Part shown: piece by piece, positions 1 to 7,833 of the stretch
How positions within the stretch are numbered: the stretch's first letter is position 1
Layout of the letters: the number at the start of each line of letters is the position of its first letter
Assembly: GCA_028702135.1 (NCBI GenBank)
Contig: JAQVPJ010000021.1
Location: forward strand, 1-36,959
Reading direction: 5' to 3'
Length of the DNA stretch: 36,959 nt
From: Eubacteriales bacterium
GTDB lineage: Bacteria > Bacillota > Clostridia > Oscillospirales > CAG-382
Notes under the pieces: model-generated
Database searches by the model: none
What the model was told of the DNA's origin: nothing
The model's input: only the letters and a program-made list of their open reading frames with translations
Position numbers and translations under genes: made by a program

Positions 1-1733
1 GTATGTTTGTTTACATACCACTCAAGGTATTCGACTTGCTTTTTAAAAGTGTTTGCCTGCATTACCTTGGGGGGATTGGGCCAGACATAAGTGTTTAATA
101 TGTCCCATCTTTCAAAATTATGTGCATCGGCAGCGTTGCAGAGTTCGTAATACTCCCACATTTTATTTATCATCGCTGGAATATAGGTACTTTTCGCTTC
201 CTCCCATCTTTTAAGAAAAACGCTTCTGAAAGAATCATATTCCAGCCATAACGCCATCCATTGTCCCGAACAGAGATAAAACCTGTCATATCTTTCCGCA
301 CCGCCGAAATCAGCGTTACCAAAGGCGAGATCATAATCCCAAACAGGTCCGAAATACAATTTTCCGCCCTTATCCTTATACATATAAGCATCATATCCCA
401 TACCGGTCGCTCCGCAAATCTCCTTTGCGAGCAGCCAATCTGCACAGGATTTCATATCGAGGAAATTCCATACCCTCTCGTCACGGTTACGGAGCATTTT
501 GTCAATACGCTGCACATAAGAGGAGATATAATCAAACTGGTCGTCGGTTGCAGGCTTTGGGGACAACACCGAGAAGAGCATTCCGGACACCTCAAAATAG
601 CGTCTGTCCTCCTCAGCGGCTCTTACATCGCATTCAAGGAAATAACCTGTGTCGGTTTTACTGCTGCCCTCCTCGATATCCACTCTGTTTTCCTGTACCT
701 GAAGATGGTCTCCTATGGTGTAAACACCGATATATTCGTTATTTAAATAAACCTCGGCAAACTGCATTGACGGAGTATAGGTGATGCCCGAAAACTGCTC
801 TGCAAGGTAAAACGCACATAGGTTGCGCATAAGGGATTTATCCGAATGGTTGGCGAGCAGCACCCAGTTTTTTGCGCTGCCCATACCTAAAACACCGCTT
901 TTCTCATCGAGCTTTATTCTGTAAGACAGTTTTGGATGTGTCCTTGTGGAGTTGCCGCGAACTCGGATTTTCATAGGTTTTCCGTATAAATTTGCGCCTT
1001 TTTTTGAAAAAACCGATACACTACCGTTAACGTAATCATCGTATTTTCCTACACTCTTTCCTGAATCCGTGTTTATATACACTACAGGAAGCCCGTAATT
1101 TTTTTCCCTTAACGAAACTGTGTAGACAGTCTGTAAATTGTTTTTTCCGACCACTGTGATTTTATTTGAACGCCATAACAGAAAGGAATTTTTCTCATCA
1201 ATAGGCTCTTTACCGTTCTCAACACGTTCACCGTTGTGTGTAATTGTAAAATATAAGTCTGTGTTCTGTGCGTATGTAAACTCAAAGGATGAGGATATTG
1301 TCTTGTTCTGCGTATTTACTTCAAAAACTATATCTTCTTTTAAATAGGGGTTGTTTTTCTTTTTCAGAACAATCGAGGTTATTTCCGGCTTTTCGATTTC
1401 TTCGGTAGAGCTTTCATCTGTGGAGCTCTCATCGTACGAAACTTCGCTTATTTCAGGTTCTTCACTTATCTCAGACGATTGTTCCGTAACGGTATCAGAA
1501 AAGTCCTCCGATGTTTCCGAAACTGAAGATGATTCCAAGGATTCCTGAGATTCGGTCATATCATCGCTTTCGGGCAAAGAATAGTACTCAAAAGAGCTTT
1601 CGGTACAAAAAGAGCTCTGTTCTTCTGATTGCTCAGAATAATCAGACTCACTTTCTTCCGCGATTTTATTACATGAGATTATTAACGGAAAAAATAATAA
1701 AATGAAAAAAATAACCGATATTTCTTTTTTCAT
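1..1733 (-). CDS. cotH: CotH kinase family lipoprotein (3' end cut by window)
   Basis: The reading frame is open from an ATG at 1733 to the window edge, giving 577 residues with no stop. The N-terminus is a lipoprotein signal: basic start, hydrophobic stretch, then lipobox LIISC with the lipidated Cys at about residue 21. Residues about 25-115 are a Ser/Glu/Asp-rich low-complexity linker. The CotH domain follows: RGNSTR near 259-264, SYRIKLDEK, NWVLLAN, and the acidic PVWDYDLAFGN at about 463-473, which matches the metal-binding part of the atypical CotH kinase fold. AAGGAG lies 9 bases before the ATG. Bacterial CotH phosphorylates spore coat proteins, but secreted CotH lipoproteins are common in gut Clostridia and sometimes cell-wall or cellulosome associated, so the substrate here is unknown. 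The visible end (QVEYLEWYVNKH) looks like the usual C-terminal region of the family, so little is probably missing. Confidence 0.85.
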   Translation of the reverse strand, partial: MKKEISVIFFILLFFPLIISCNKIAEESESDYSEQSEEQSSFCTESSFEYYSLPESDDMTESQESLESSSVSETSEDFSDTVTEQSSEISEEPEISEVSYDESSTDESSTEEIEKPEITSIVLKKKNNPYLKEDIVFEVNTQNKTISSSFEFTYAQNTDLYFTITHNGERVENGKEPIDEKNSFLLWRSNKITVVGKNNLQTVYTVSLREKNYGLPVVYINTDSGKSVGKYDDYVNGSVSVFSKKGANLYGKPMKIRVRGNSTRTHPKLSYRIKLDEKSGVLGMGSAKNWVLLANHSDKSLMRNLCAFYLAEQFSGITYTPSMQFAEVYLNNEYIGVYTIGDHLQVQENRVDIEEGSSKTDTGYFLECDVRAAEEDRRYFEVSGMLFSVLSPKPATDDQFDYISSYVQRIDKMLRNRDERVWNFLDMKSCADWLLAKEICGATGMGYDAYMYKDKGGKLYFGPVWDYDLAFGNADFGGAERYDRFYLCSGQWMALWLEYDSFRSVFLKRWEEAKSTYIPAMINKMWEYYELCNAADAHNFERWDILNTYVWPNPPKVMQANTFKKQVEYLEWYVNKH

Positions 1734-1893
1734 ACAGTCATACTCCTTAGCTGTGTAAAATAACAACCTTTCGATAAATAAAAACAAAAACAATCTTTTT
1801 TGTCAGCGTTAAAAGCAAACGTTTTTTAGTAATGTTTTTAATTAAAAAAGAAAAGCTTTTCAAAAAAATCTGCTTAAATCAATACTGTCATAA
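1734..1893. other. AT-rich spacer between HAD gene and cotH
   Basis: No gene is seen. It holds the cotH ribosome site (AAGGAG on the minus strand, 1743-1748) and a self-complementary GAAAAGCTTTTC at about 1850-1861 flanked by A/T runs. This could be a weak terminator for the HAD gene, but opening a loop leaves only a 4-bp stem. I found no convincing promoter for cotH. Confidence 0.4.
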
Positions 1894-2733
1894 TCAAATA
1901 AAATCCTGGTAGTGTTCCGTCAGCCAAAGAGCGACACCGTCCTCCGCATTGCTCTTTATAACAGCGTCCGCATTTGCTTTTAACTGCTCATGGGCGTTTT
2001 CAACAGCAAGACAATAATCCGCAGACGAAAAAAGCGAGAGATCATTCAAATTGTCGCCGAAAGCTACAACACGCTCAAAACCGTAATTATCTTTGATAAA
2101 ATCGATGGCACTCGATTTAGAGGTTTTATCGGATAACAGTTCTAAAAAGCATAGATCCTTATTATAAATATCGTGATAAAACTCGGCATGCAATCCTTTT
2201 ATTTTACAAACTTCCTCATAAAATGGATAAAGCGTTTTTGTTTTGTCCGATACCGTATAGTATACGGGAATCATCCCTCCAAAATCATATTCTGTTATCG
2301 GATACGCGCGTAAAAATTCTTTTCCAAAACGTTCTCTACGTTCTTTCATAAAAGCAAGTGCGTTTGGAGTGGTAACATTCTCGTACAAAACAATAAGCTC
2401 GTTACCCTTTACCATATATAAAAAACCCGATAAGCCGTATTCGTGAACAACCGATAAAAGCCTGGTAAAAGTATTGCTCTCAAAACCATTTATTTTTATG
2501 AATCGTTCGGTGCTTACGTCATAAACACATACTCCGTTAAGCAACACAGTAGGGTAGGTTATATTCAGTCCGCTTACGATTTTTTTTACGGTCCAGGGAC
2601 TGCGTGCTGTTGCCAAAGTAAAGCACATACCCTGATCAATAAGACTGTTTATCGCTCTGATGCTGTATTCGCTTATGACGACATCACGGTTTAAAAGCGT
2701 GCCATCGAGGTCTGAAACGAAAAGTGTTTTCAT
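1894..2733 (-). CDS. Cof-type HAD-IIB family phosphatase
   Basis: A 279-residue soluble haloacid-dehalogenase phosphatase of the Cof/YkrA type, the usual length for the family. Motif I is DLDGTLL at residues 8-14 with nucleophile Asp8 and acid/base Asp10. The C2 cap insertion fills the middle third. Motif IV GDNLND is at about 226-231 and should bind Mg2+. Family members hydrolyse small phosphorylated metabolites (sugar phosphates, FMN, pyridoxal phosphate); the substrate cannot be read from the sequence. GGAG sits 7 bases before the ATG, and a good minus-strand promoter lies at 2778-2806, so it appears to be transcribed alone. Confidence 0.9.
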   Translation of the reverse strand: MKTLFVSDLDGTLLNRDVVISEYSIRAINSLIDQGMCFTLATARSPWTVKKIVSGLNITYPTVLLNGVCVYDVSTERFIKINGFESNTFTRLLSVVHEYGLSGFLYMVKGNELIVLYENVTTPNALAFMKERRERFGKEFLRAYPITEYDFGGMIPVYYTVSDKTKTLYPFYEEVCKIKGLHAEFYHDIYNKDLCFLELLSDKTSKSSAIDFIKDNYGFERVVAFGDNLNDLSLFSSADYCLAVENAHEQLKANADAVIKSNAEDGVALWLTEHYQDFI

Positions 2734-2777
2734 ATGTTAGCTCCGAAAACTAAACTAAAAAAATAAAACGCAAGGAA

Positions 2778-2806
2778 ATTGTAACACAAAGCATAAAAAT
2801 TATCAA
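2778..2806 (-). promoter_or_regulatory. Sigma-A-type promoter for the HAD gene
   Basis: On the minus strand TTGATA (2801-2806) is followed after 17 bases by TACAAT (2778-2783), with an extended -10 TG just upstream. The predicted start is about 38 bases before the HAD start codon. Confidence 0.7.
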
Positions 2807-2836
2807 TGCTTTAATGATTAAAATTTCCCCGCGAAG

Positions 2837-2866
2837 TAAAAAAGTATAGTTTTTACGGAGTATACT
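2837..2866 (-). terminator. Weak terminator at the end of the mazF-like gene
   Basis: On the minus strand AGTATA and TATACT form a 6-bp stem with a 12-base loop, followed by TTTTTT. The stem overlaps the mazF stop codon. It is AU-rich, so efficiency is doubtful. Confidence 0.4.
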
Positions 2867-3275
2867 ATGCTGTGGAAATACTCTCTTCCTCGCTAAGACC
2901 AAAGCTTACTGTGATCGCCTCGTTAACCTGTTGCATGGTTCTGTCATCAAGGTGTCCCATCTTTTCCTTTAGTCTTCGCTTATCGAGTGTGCGTATTTGC
3001 TCGAGCAGTATAACTGAGTTCTTTGCAAGCCCGCATTCACCGCTGCCGCCCGATAAAGCCTCGCCCATAACCTCAATATGTGTCGGAAGTCTCGCTTTGC
3101 TCGTCTGGCTTGTAATTGCCGCGGCGATAACTGTAGGACTGTATCGGTTACCGACATCGTTCTGTACAATCAGAACAGGACGTATGCCTCCCTGTTCGGA
3201 GCCTACAACAGGACTGAGATCAGCATAATAGATGTCACCCCGTCTAATACCATTACTGGTTGATTGTCCTTTCAA
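2865..3275 (-). CDS. mazF: MazF/PemK/EndoA-family endoribonuclease toxin, start at TTG
   Basis: A 136-residue MazF/PemK-fold protein. It has the N-terminal signature [12 protein letters not shown], then [16 protein letters not shown] with the conserved Arg, and [16 protein letters not shown] with the conserved Thr/Ser. It is very close in pattern to Bacillus EndoA (NdoA), which cuts mRNA at UACAU. An ATG at 3308 would add 11 residues but has no ribosome site. The TTG at 3275 has AAGGGG 8 bases upstream and gives a length nearer the usual 116-120, so I prefer it. No MazE/EndoAI antitoxin ORF precedes it: the 150 bases upstream hold only a terminator and a palindrome. It may be a solitary toxin with its antitoxin elsewhere or lost. 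Confidence 0.85.
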   Translation of the reverse strand: MKGQSTSNGIRRGDIYYADLSPVVGSEQGGIRPVLIVQNDVGNRYSPTVIAAAITSQTSKARLPTHIEVMGEALSGGSGECGLAKNSVILLEQIRTLDKRRLKEKMGHLDDRTMQQVNEAITVSFGLSEEESISTA

Positions 3276-3358
3276 ATTAACACGCCCCTTAGGTTCCGAT
3301 AATATCATATGTCAAAACACTTGATTTTGTTTGATGCTTACGATATTATTCTTGCCAT

Positions 3359-3374
3359 AATAAGCATGCTTATT
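3359..3374. repeat. Perfect 16-bp palindrome upstream of the mazF-like gene
   Basis: AATAAGCATGCTTATT is perfectly self-complementary. It lies 84 bases upstream of the TTG start and just after the terminator of the upstream gene, so it is a candidate operator for a dimeric repressor. I see no clear -35/-10 pair beside it, so the role is inference. Confidence 0.4.
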
Positions 3375-3383
3375 CTAAAATAA

Positions 3384-3419
3384 AGTAAAAAAAGAACCGC
3401 TAAAAAATTGCGATTCTTT
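3384..3419 (-). terminator. Rho-independent terminator of the RNHCP-membrane protein unit
   Basis: Read on the minus strand, AAAGAATCGC pairs with GCGGTTCTTT (10 bp including one U-G) around a 9-base loop and is followed by a T-rich run. It lies 40 bases past the end of the 335-residue membrane protein gene. Confidence 0.75.
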
Positions 3420-3458
3420 AATAAAAGCTACCGGAATGATTTTTTTGCATTGAAAAAT

Positions 3459-4466
3459 TCAGTTAGAACTCAAAAAAATATCGGTTTTTCCGTCATATAG
3501 ACGAGGCGGTGAGGTGAGAGCTGAAAAATTACCTATTAATGGGTTATTCGATACTGTTATTGTCATAATATCCGTCTGTGTTCCGTTACCGACAAAGCAG
3601 ATTTTGTTGAATTCAAGCCCCGAACGCAGTATAGTATCATAGTATTCTCTTGCCCTTTTTTCAAACTCAGCTTTGCTTAAAAGACCCGGAACGGTTATTT
3701 TAAATGTCATCAGAGTTCTGTAATCCGCTTCGTCGCCGAGACTGATTTTCCCGCTAAAGGGATAACCGATTATTTTTTGGGGAGAAACATCGAACCTGTC
3801 ATTTTCAAAATCCGCTCTTAAAGTCTTTGTAATTTCTAACATTTGGTTATACATAAGGGTTTGCTCGGCGAATGTCAGATATCCGTCATGCAGATGATCT
3901 CCCTGTGAGGCTATTGTATAAACATCCGTAGGTAAATCCTTATCATAAATAGTAGCGATATAATACTTTGTTTTATAGTCATAATTTACTCCGGATATTG
4001 TCATTTCCTCATCAGAGTATCTTTTGTCAACGTATTCCGATATTCTGTCCTGTGCTTCTTTTCCGTCGATATAATTGCCGAAAAAATATGTTTGCGGCAA
4101 AATGCAAATCAACGGGAGAAGGATTGCAAGAATGGCAAATAATATCTTTTTGCGTTTTAAAAGGTAAACCGAAAGCTCGCATAAAAGCAAAATAGATATA
4201 CATACTGCGGCAAAAATCATTCCCGCTTTGCTGTCATAATATACAGTAGTGAAAAAATATCCGAATAAAGCATAAAACACGATTTTTTGCCATGACGGAA
4301 TTTTAACTGCGACGCAGAGCAGAGCAGAGATGAGCAATATCGGAAGAGTTGAGATCAAGCCTTTCCCGGGTGTACTGAAATATGTTCCGATAAAAGCAAG
4401 CAGACCTGTAATAGCAAGCCTTATAATATTGATATGATTTTCAGACAGCTTTTTAGTCTTATCCAA
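3459..4466 (-). CDS. Unrecognised membrane protein with C-terminal extracytoplasmic domain
   Basis: 335 residues starting at a TTG (4466) preceded by GGAAAGG at 8 bases. Five hydrophobic segments occupy about residues 14-30, 38-56, 59-77, 81-103 and 108-127. Residues about 130-335 form a polar domain, probably outside the membrane, rich in Tyr/Asp with several predicted beta stretches. I do not recognise the family; the shape loosely recalls small YfjL-type Firmicute membrane proteins but I would not assign it. It lies 51 bases downstream of the RNHCP gene on the same strand and ends at a good terminator, so the two are probably co-transcribed. No catalytic motif is visible. Confidence 0.75.
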   Translation of the reverse strand: MDKTKKLSENHINIIRLAITGLLAFIGTYFSTPGKGLISTLPILLISALLCVAVKIPSWQKIVFYALFGYFFTTVYYDSKAGMIFAAVCISILLLCELSVYLLKRKKILFAILAILLPLICILPQTYFFGNYIDGKEAQDRISEYVDKRYSDEEMTISGVNYDYKTKYYIATIYDKDLPTDVYTIASQGDHLHDGYLTFAEQTLMYNQMLEITKTLRADFENDRFDVSPQKIIGYPFSGKISLGDEADYRTLMTFKITVPGLLSKAEFEKRAREYYDTILRSGLEFNKICFVGNGTQTDIMTITVSNNPLIGNFSALTSPPRLYDGKTDIFLSSN

Positions 4467-4517
4467 ATAAGTCGCCTTTCCTTTCGTAATACAGTAGAGC
4501 AGAATCGGGGCAACGCC

Positions 4518-4835
4518 CTACAAGTTATATGGGTTTGTGAGTTTTATCAACAGATTCATGTCATCGTCCGCCTGAGAGCGGTTATTATGCAGCTCCCCGC
4601 ATTTTTCGCATCTGTGAGTTATCACAAAACCTTTTTTTGAGCTTGTGTTTACAGCAATAGGACGCATCATACCTCTGCATTCGCAAAGGCGGTCACCCGG
4701 GTTGATATCCACATGCATTGAATAAAGGCAGAAAGGGCAGTGATTTCGTGAGGAATAAGAGAGCGGTGCCACCTCTTTTTTACAGTTCCCGCATATAAAA
4801 CCGCTGTCATTCTTTGTGAAAAGCTTTGTTTTCAA
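4518..4835 (-). CDS. RNHCP domain zinc-ribbon protein
   Basis: 105 residues with four Cys pairs: CGNC (15-18), RNHCPFC (30-36, the motif that names the RNHCP domain), CEC (51-53) and HRCEKC (74-79). DPG/NPGDR-like spacing and a C-terminal DDDMNLL complete the family pattern. The pairs should bind two zinc ions. Function is unknown; the small basic zinc-ribbon form suggests nucleic acid or ribosome binding, which is inference. AGGGG precedes the ATG. A promoter at 4902-4930 drives it leftward, overlapping the promoter of yqhQ. Confidence 0.85.
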   Translation of the reverse strand: MKTKLFTKNDSGFICGNCKKEVAPLSYSSRNHCPFCLYSMHVDINPGDRLCECRGMMRPIAVNTSSKKGFVITHRCEKCGELHNNRSQADDDMNLLIKLTNPYNL

Positions 4836-4880
4836 GCCATTTTACCCCTGAATTTTAAAATAATTGTTTACAAAAACAGC

Positions 4881-4909
4881 TTTACTTTATTTACTATATA
4901 TAGTATAAT
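4881..4909 (+). promoter_or_regulatory. Sigma-A-type promoter for yqhQ-prmC (rightward)
   Basis: TTTACT (4881-4886), 17-base spacer, TATAAT (4904-4909). A 14-bp palindrome TACTATATATAGTA spans 4892-4905. The leader then has ACACCAA (4930-4936) and TTGGTGT (4960-4966), a possible 7-bp stem, before AGGAGGGG and the yqhQ ATG. Confidence 0.65.
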
Positions 4910-4930
4910 TAATAAATATTAATAAATCAA
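4902..4930 (-). promoter_or_regulatory. Sigma-A-type promoter for RNHCP gene (leftward)
   Basis: On the minus strand TTGATT (4925-4930), 17-base spacer, TATACT (4902-4907). The -10 shares bases with the -10 of the rightward yqhQ promoter. Confidence 0.6.
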
Positions 4931-4994
4931 CACCAAACTTCAAAAGCTTGTCTTTATTATTGGTGTAATCATATAATCAGGAGGGGCATCACTC

Positions 4995-6059
4995 ATGAGT
5001 GAAGCTAACGAAAAAAGCAACGAAAGGTGTATAATAAATTCCAGATTGGGTGCGGTTGGCGGTCAGGCTGTCATGGAGGGAGTCATGATGCGCAGCAAGA
5101 CCACCGTTGCTATAGCGGTACGACAGCAGGAGAGTAAAAAAATAGTCGTCCGCAAAAAACCATCTAGGACGATAAGGGACAGAGTCAAGCTTTTCAGGTT
5201 ACCGATAATCAGGGGAATAGTAAATTTCATCGAGATGATGATTCTGTCATTCAAAACCCTCACCGCCTCCACGGAGATGCTCGGTATTGCCGATGAGGAA
5301 CCGTCAAAGTTTGAAAAATGGCTTGAAAAAAAGTTCGGCGCATCTCTTATGGGCTTTCTGTCGGTCATTGCAACCATACTCGGTGTATTTCTTTCTCTCT
5401 TTCTTTTTCTATATCTGCCGGCAGGTTCGGCGAAGCTTGTGGACTACCTTACACCGGGAGAGCTTGGCAAAGGGTATATGAGCATTATTGAGGGAGTTAT
5501 GAAGATAGCCATTTTTGTTCTGTATATTTTTCTTACCTCGCTTATACCCGATATAAAAAGAGTTTTTATGTACCACGGTTCGGAGCATAAGAGCATTTTC
5601 TGTTATGAATCCGGTGAGGAGCTTACGGTTGAGAACGTTAAAAAGCACAGCCGTTTTCACCCGAGATGCGGAACCTCATTTATGTTTGTTATGATAATAC
5701 TATCCATCTTAATCAGTGCCGCACTTCCGAGCTGGACATGGACTTATACGGCGGTACGTGTGCTTATAAAAGTGCTGATGTTACCCTTTATCGTAGGCAT
5801 TGGATTCGAGTTTATTATGTATGCCGGAAAGCACAACAATATCTTCACAAAAATCGCTTCCGCACCCGGTTTATGGATGCAGCGGATTACAACAAAAGAG
5901 CCTGACGACGATATGATTGAGGTTGCCATTACTTCAATAAAAACGGCATTGCCTGAAGTTTTTCCCGATTTTGAAATACCATTTGAGGAAAAAGAAGAAG
6001 ATTTTACGCAGAAGGATATTTCGGATAAAGAGGAAATAAAAGCGAATGAGAATATCTGA
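4995..6059 (+). CDS. yqhQ: YqhQ-family (DUF1385) membrane protein
   Basis: 354 residues with the family hallmark GGQAVMEGVMMR near the N-terminus (about 22-33), four hydrophobic segments (about 115-142, 163-185, 225-246, 250-275), the conserved GSEHKSIFCYE loop and HPRCGTSFMFV. Bacillus YqhQ is a conserved integral membrane protein of unknown biochemical role. AGGAGGGG lies 8 bases before the ATG. It overlaps prmC by 14 bases, which indicates translational coupling. In many Clostridia it lies between rpmE and prmC-prfA; here neither rpmE nor prfA is adjacent. The last 50 residues are acidic and look cytoplasmic. Confidence 0.9.
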   Translation: MSEANEKSNERCIINSRLGAVGGQAVMEGVMMRSKTTVAIAVRQQESKKIVVRKKPSRTIRDRVKLFRLPIIRGIVNFIEMMILSFKTLTASTEMLGIADEEPSKFEKWLEKKFGASLMGFLSVIATILGVFLSLFLFLYLPAGSAKLVDYLTPGELGKGYMSIIEGVMKIAIFVLYIFLTSLIPDIKRVFMYHGSEHKSIFCYESGEELTVENVKKHSRFHPRCGTSFMFVMIILSILISAALPSWTWTYTAVRVLIKVLMLPFIVGIGFEFIMYAGKHNNIFTKIASAPGLWMQRITTKEPDDDMIEVAITSIKTALPEVFPDFEIPFEEKEEDFTQKDISDKEEIKANENI

Positions 6060-6897
6060 ATACAGGCAGCGTGTTAAGGAGGCAATAAGCAGTTTTACAT
6101 CGGATGACACGGGAGCGGTAACGGATATTCTGTTTTCTGAAGTCCTCGGCATTGAGAGAGGTACACTGCTTGCTGTTCTCGACAGGGAGATAGACGAGAA
6201 ATCGGCGGAAATAATAGCACAAGCTGTAAATCAGCTCTCCCTTGGATTTCCTCTGCAGTACGTACTTGGCAGTTGCTATTTTTATGGCAGAAAAATTACA
6301 GTCGGTAGTGGATGCTTTATTCCTCGCAGCGATACAGAGATACTCGTTCAGGCAGCAACCGGTGTTATAAGGGATAAAAGTATTGTTTTCGCGGACATAT
6401 GTGCCGGAAGCGGTTGTATATCATTAGCGCTGGCATTGGAGAAACCCAATAGCAGAGGTTATTCTCTCGAGCTGTCGAGAAAAGCGATCAGGTATGCTGA
6501 GATCAATCTTGTCGGAGTGAAAAATGTTATCGTAAAACGCTTCGATGCTCTTGATGAGGAGGATTATATTTCTCTTGCCGGGCAGAACGGCGACAGACTT
6601 AATCTGATCGTTTCTAATCCACCTTATATTCCGACAGAGCAGATATCTCTGCTTGATCCGCAGGTGCAATATGAGCCGGAAACTGCTCTCGACGGCGGCG
6701 AGGACGGACTTAAGTTTTACCGTGAGATAATAAAAAACGCTCCGGTTTTGCTGAAAGACGATGGTGCTATCCTTTTTGAAGTGGGTATAAATCAGGCAGA
6801 ACCCGTTTCGGGAATGCTTGAGCTTAACGGTTACAGCGTCGCCGTATTCAAGGATTACGGCAGGATAGACAGGGTTGTGCTGGGAAAAAGATGTTGA
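6046..6897 (+). CDS. prmC: Release factor glutamine methyltransferase PrmC (HemK)
   Basis: 283 residues, normal for the family. It methylates the Gln of the GGQ motif in release factors RF1/RF2 using S-adenosylmethionine. An N-terminal helical domain binds the release factor and ends near FPLQYVLG. The Rossmann-type domain follows, with the SAM loop ADICAGSGCISLAL (about 113-126) and the catalytic SNPPYIPTEQ (about 190-199), where NPPY holds the substrate amide. Start codon lies inside the end of yqhQ. Its stop codon TGA is part of the -35 of the next promoter. Confidence 0.95.
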   Translation: MRISEYRQRVKEAISSFTSDDTGAVTDILFSEVLGIERGTLLAVLDREIDEKSAEIIAQAVNQLSLGFPLQYVLGSCYFYGRKITVGSGCFIPRSDTEILVQAATGVIRDKSIVFADICAGSGCISLALALEKPNSRGYSLELSRKAIRYAEINLVGVKNVIVKRFDALDEEDYISLAGQNGDRLNLIVSNPPYIPTEQISLLDPQVQYEPETALDGGEDGLKFYREIIKNAPVLLKDDGAILFEVGINQAEPVSGMLELNGYSVAVFKDYGRIDRVVLGKRC

Positions 6898-6922
6898 CAA
6901 AGAAAATATTTCGTACTATTAT
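6894..6922 (+). promoter_or_regulatory. Consensus promoter overlapping the prmC stop codon
   Basis: TTGACA (6894-6899) contains the prmC TGA (6895-6897). A 17-base spacer leads to TATTAT (6917-6922). It should drive the TrmH-family gene and perhaps dprA. Confidence 0.75.
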
Positions 6923-6952
6923 ATATTTTATTATATGTAGTACGATTTTTTT
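6911..6952 (+). terminator. Terminator-like hairpin after prmC
   Basis: TCGTACTA (6911-6918) pairs with TAGTACGA (6938-6945), an 8-bp stem, followed by a run of seven T. The AT-rich loop can pair further with a bulge. The -10 of the next promoter lies at the inner edge of the 5' arm. Confidence 0.6.
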
Positions 6953-6979
6953 AAGTACCGCCGTTTTGGAGAATTTTTA

Positions 6980-7789
6980 ATGTATATTGAATCAAAAGTG
7001 AACGATAGGGTTAAGAATATCGTAAAGCTCAGGGATAAATCGGCGCGGGAGAAAAACGGTTTGTTTTTTTTCGAAGGTGCGCACATGCTTGAGGAATACC
7101 TGAGGTATGGTCATACGCCGGATTCCGTTTTTGTTTGCGAAAAATCGCTTGATGAATACGCTCTTGTAACAGCAGGGATTGAAAAGAGCAGGCTATTTAC
7201 GGTTTCGGAGAGCGTTTTCGCAAAACTATCTACCGAAAAATCCCCACGCGGAATACTGACCATTTCCGCTTTTCTTACGAACAATGTTGTTTTTATAGAC
7301 AAAGAGCCGGATTATAAAAAGCTGACCGAAAACAACGATAACAGCTTCATATTCCTTGATTCGCTCAGGGATAACGGAAATGTCGGAACTATTATCAGAA
7401 CAGCGGCGGCTTTGGGCGGTGTTTCCTGCGTGCTAAGCAGCGATTGTGCCGATGTTTACAGTTATAAAACGATTAGAGCAACCATGGGAACATTATTTTC
7501 AAGTAGAATCTACATCACCGGAGATTTATCAAAAGCCATATTAAGCGTAAAAAACAGCGGGAGAAGGGTTTTTGCCTCTACACTTGGGAAAAATTCGCTG
7601 CTACTCGATAAGATAGAGCTAAAAGAAGGCGACAGCTTTGTAGTGGGCAACGAAGGGCAGGGAGTAAGCGAGAGGATATACAAGGTTTGCGATGGTGCAG
7701 TTAAAATACCCATTACAGATGCTGCAGAGAGCTTGAATGCCTCCGCCGCCGCAGCAATACTTCTATGGCATATACGTAAATTGAAATAG
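6980..7789 (+). CDS. TrmH/SpoU-family RNA 2'-O-methyltransferase
   Basis: 269 residues. An N-terminal substrate-binding domain (about 1-95) recalls L30/L7Ae-type RNA binding. The knotted SPOUT domain shows all three family motifs: DNGNVGTIIRTAAALG (about 131-146), VVGNEGQGVS (about 222-231) and the SAM-binding knot IPITDAAESLNASAAAAI (about 244-261). These enzymes methylate ribose 2'-OH groups of rRNA or tRNA; the pattern fits RlmB/YsgA-type rRNA enzymes but the target nucleotide cannot be told. It has its own promoter (6894-6922) and lies 44 bases upstream of the dprA start. Confidence 0.92.
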   Translation: MYIESKVNDRVKNIVKLRDKSAREKNGLFFFEGAHMLEEYLRYGHTPDSVFVCEKSLDEYALVTAGIEKSRLFTVSESVFAKLSTEKSPRGILTISAFLTNNVVFIDKEPDYKKLTENNDNSFIFLDSLRDNGNVGTIIRTAAALGGVSCVLSSDCADVYSYKTIRATMGTLFSSRIYITGDLSKAILSVKNSGRRVFASTLGKNSLLLDKIELKEGDSFVVGNEGQGVSERIYKVCDGAVKIPITDAAESLNASAAAAILLWHIRKLK

Positions 7790-7833
7790 CATAATAAAGA
7801 AAAACAATAGATATATTGTCGAAAGGATTACGT

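Noticed and set aside
261-746. 161-codon plus-strand frame in the first kilobase
   Set aside because: It is antisense to the CotH domain, whose motifs are unambiguous on the minus strand.
1850-1861. GAAAAGCTTTTC palindrome as a terminator for the HAD gene
   Set aside because: Leaving room for a loop reduces the stem to 4 A/T-rich pairs, too weak to support alone.
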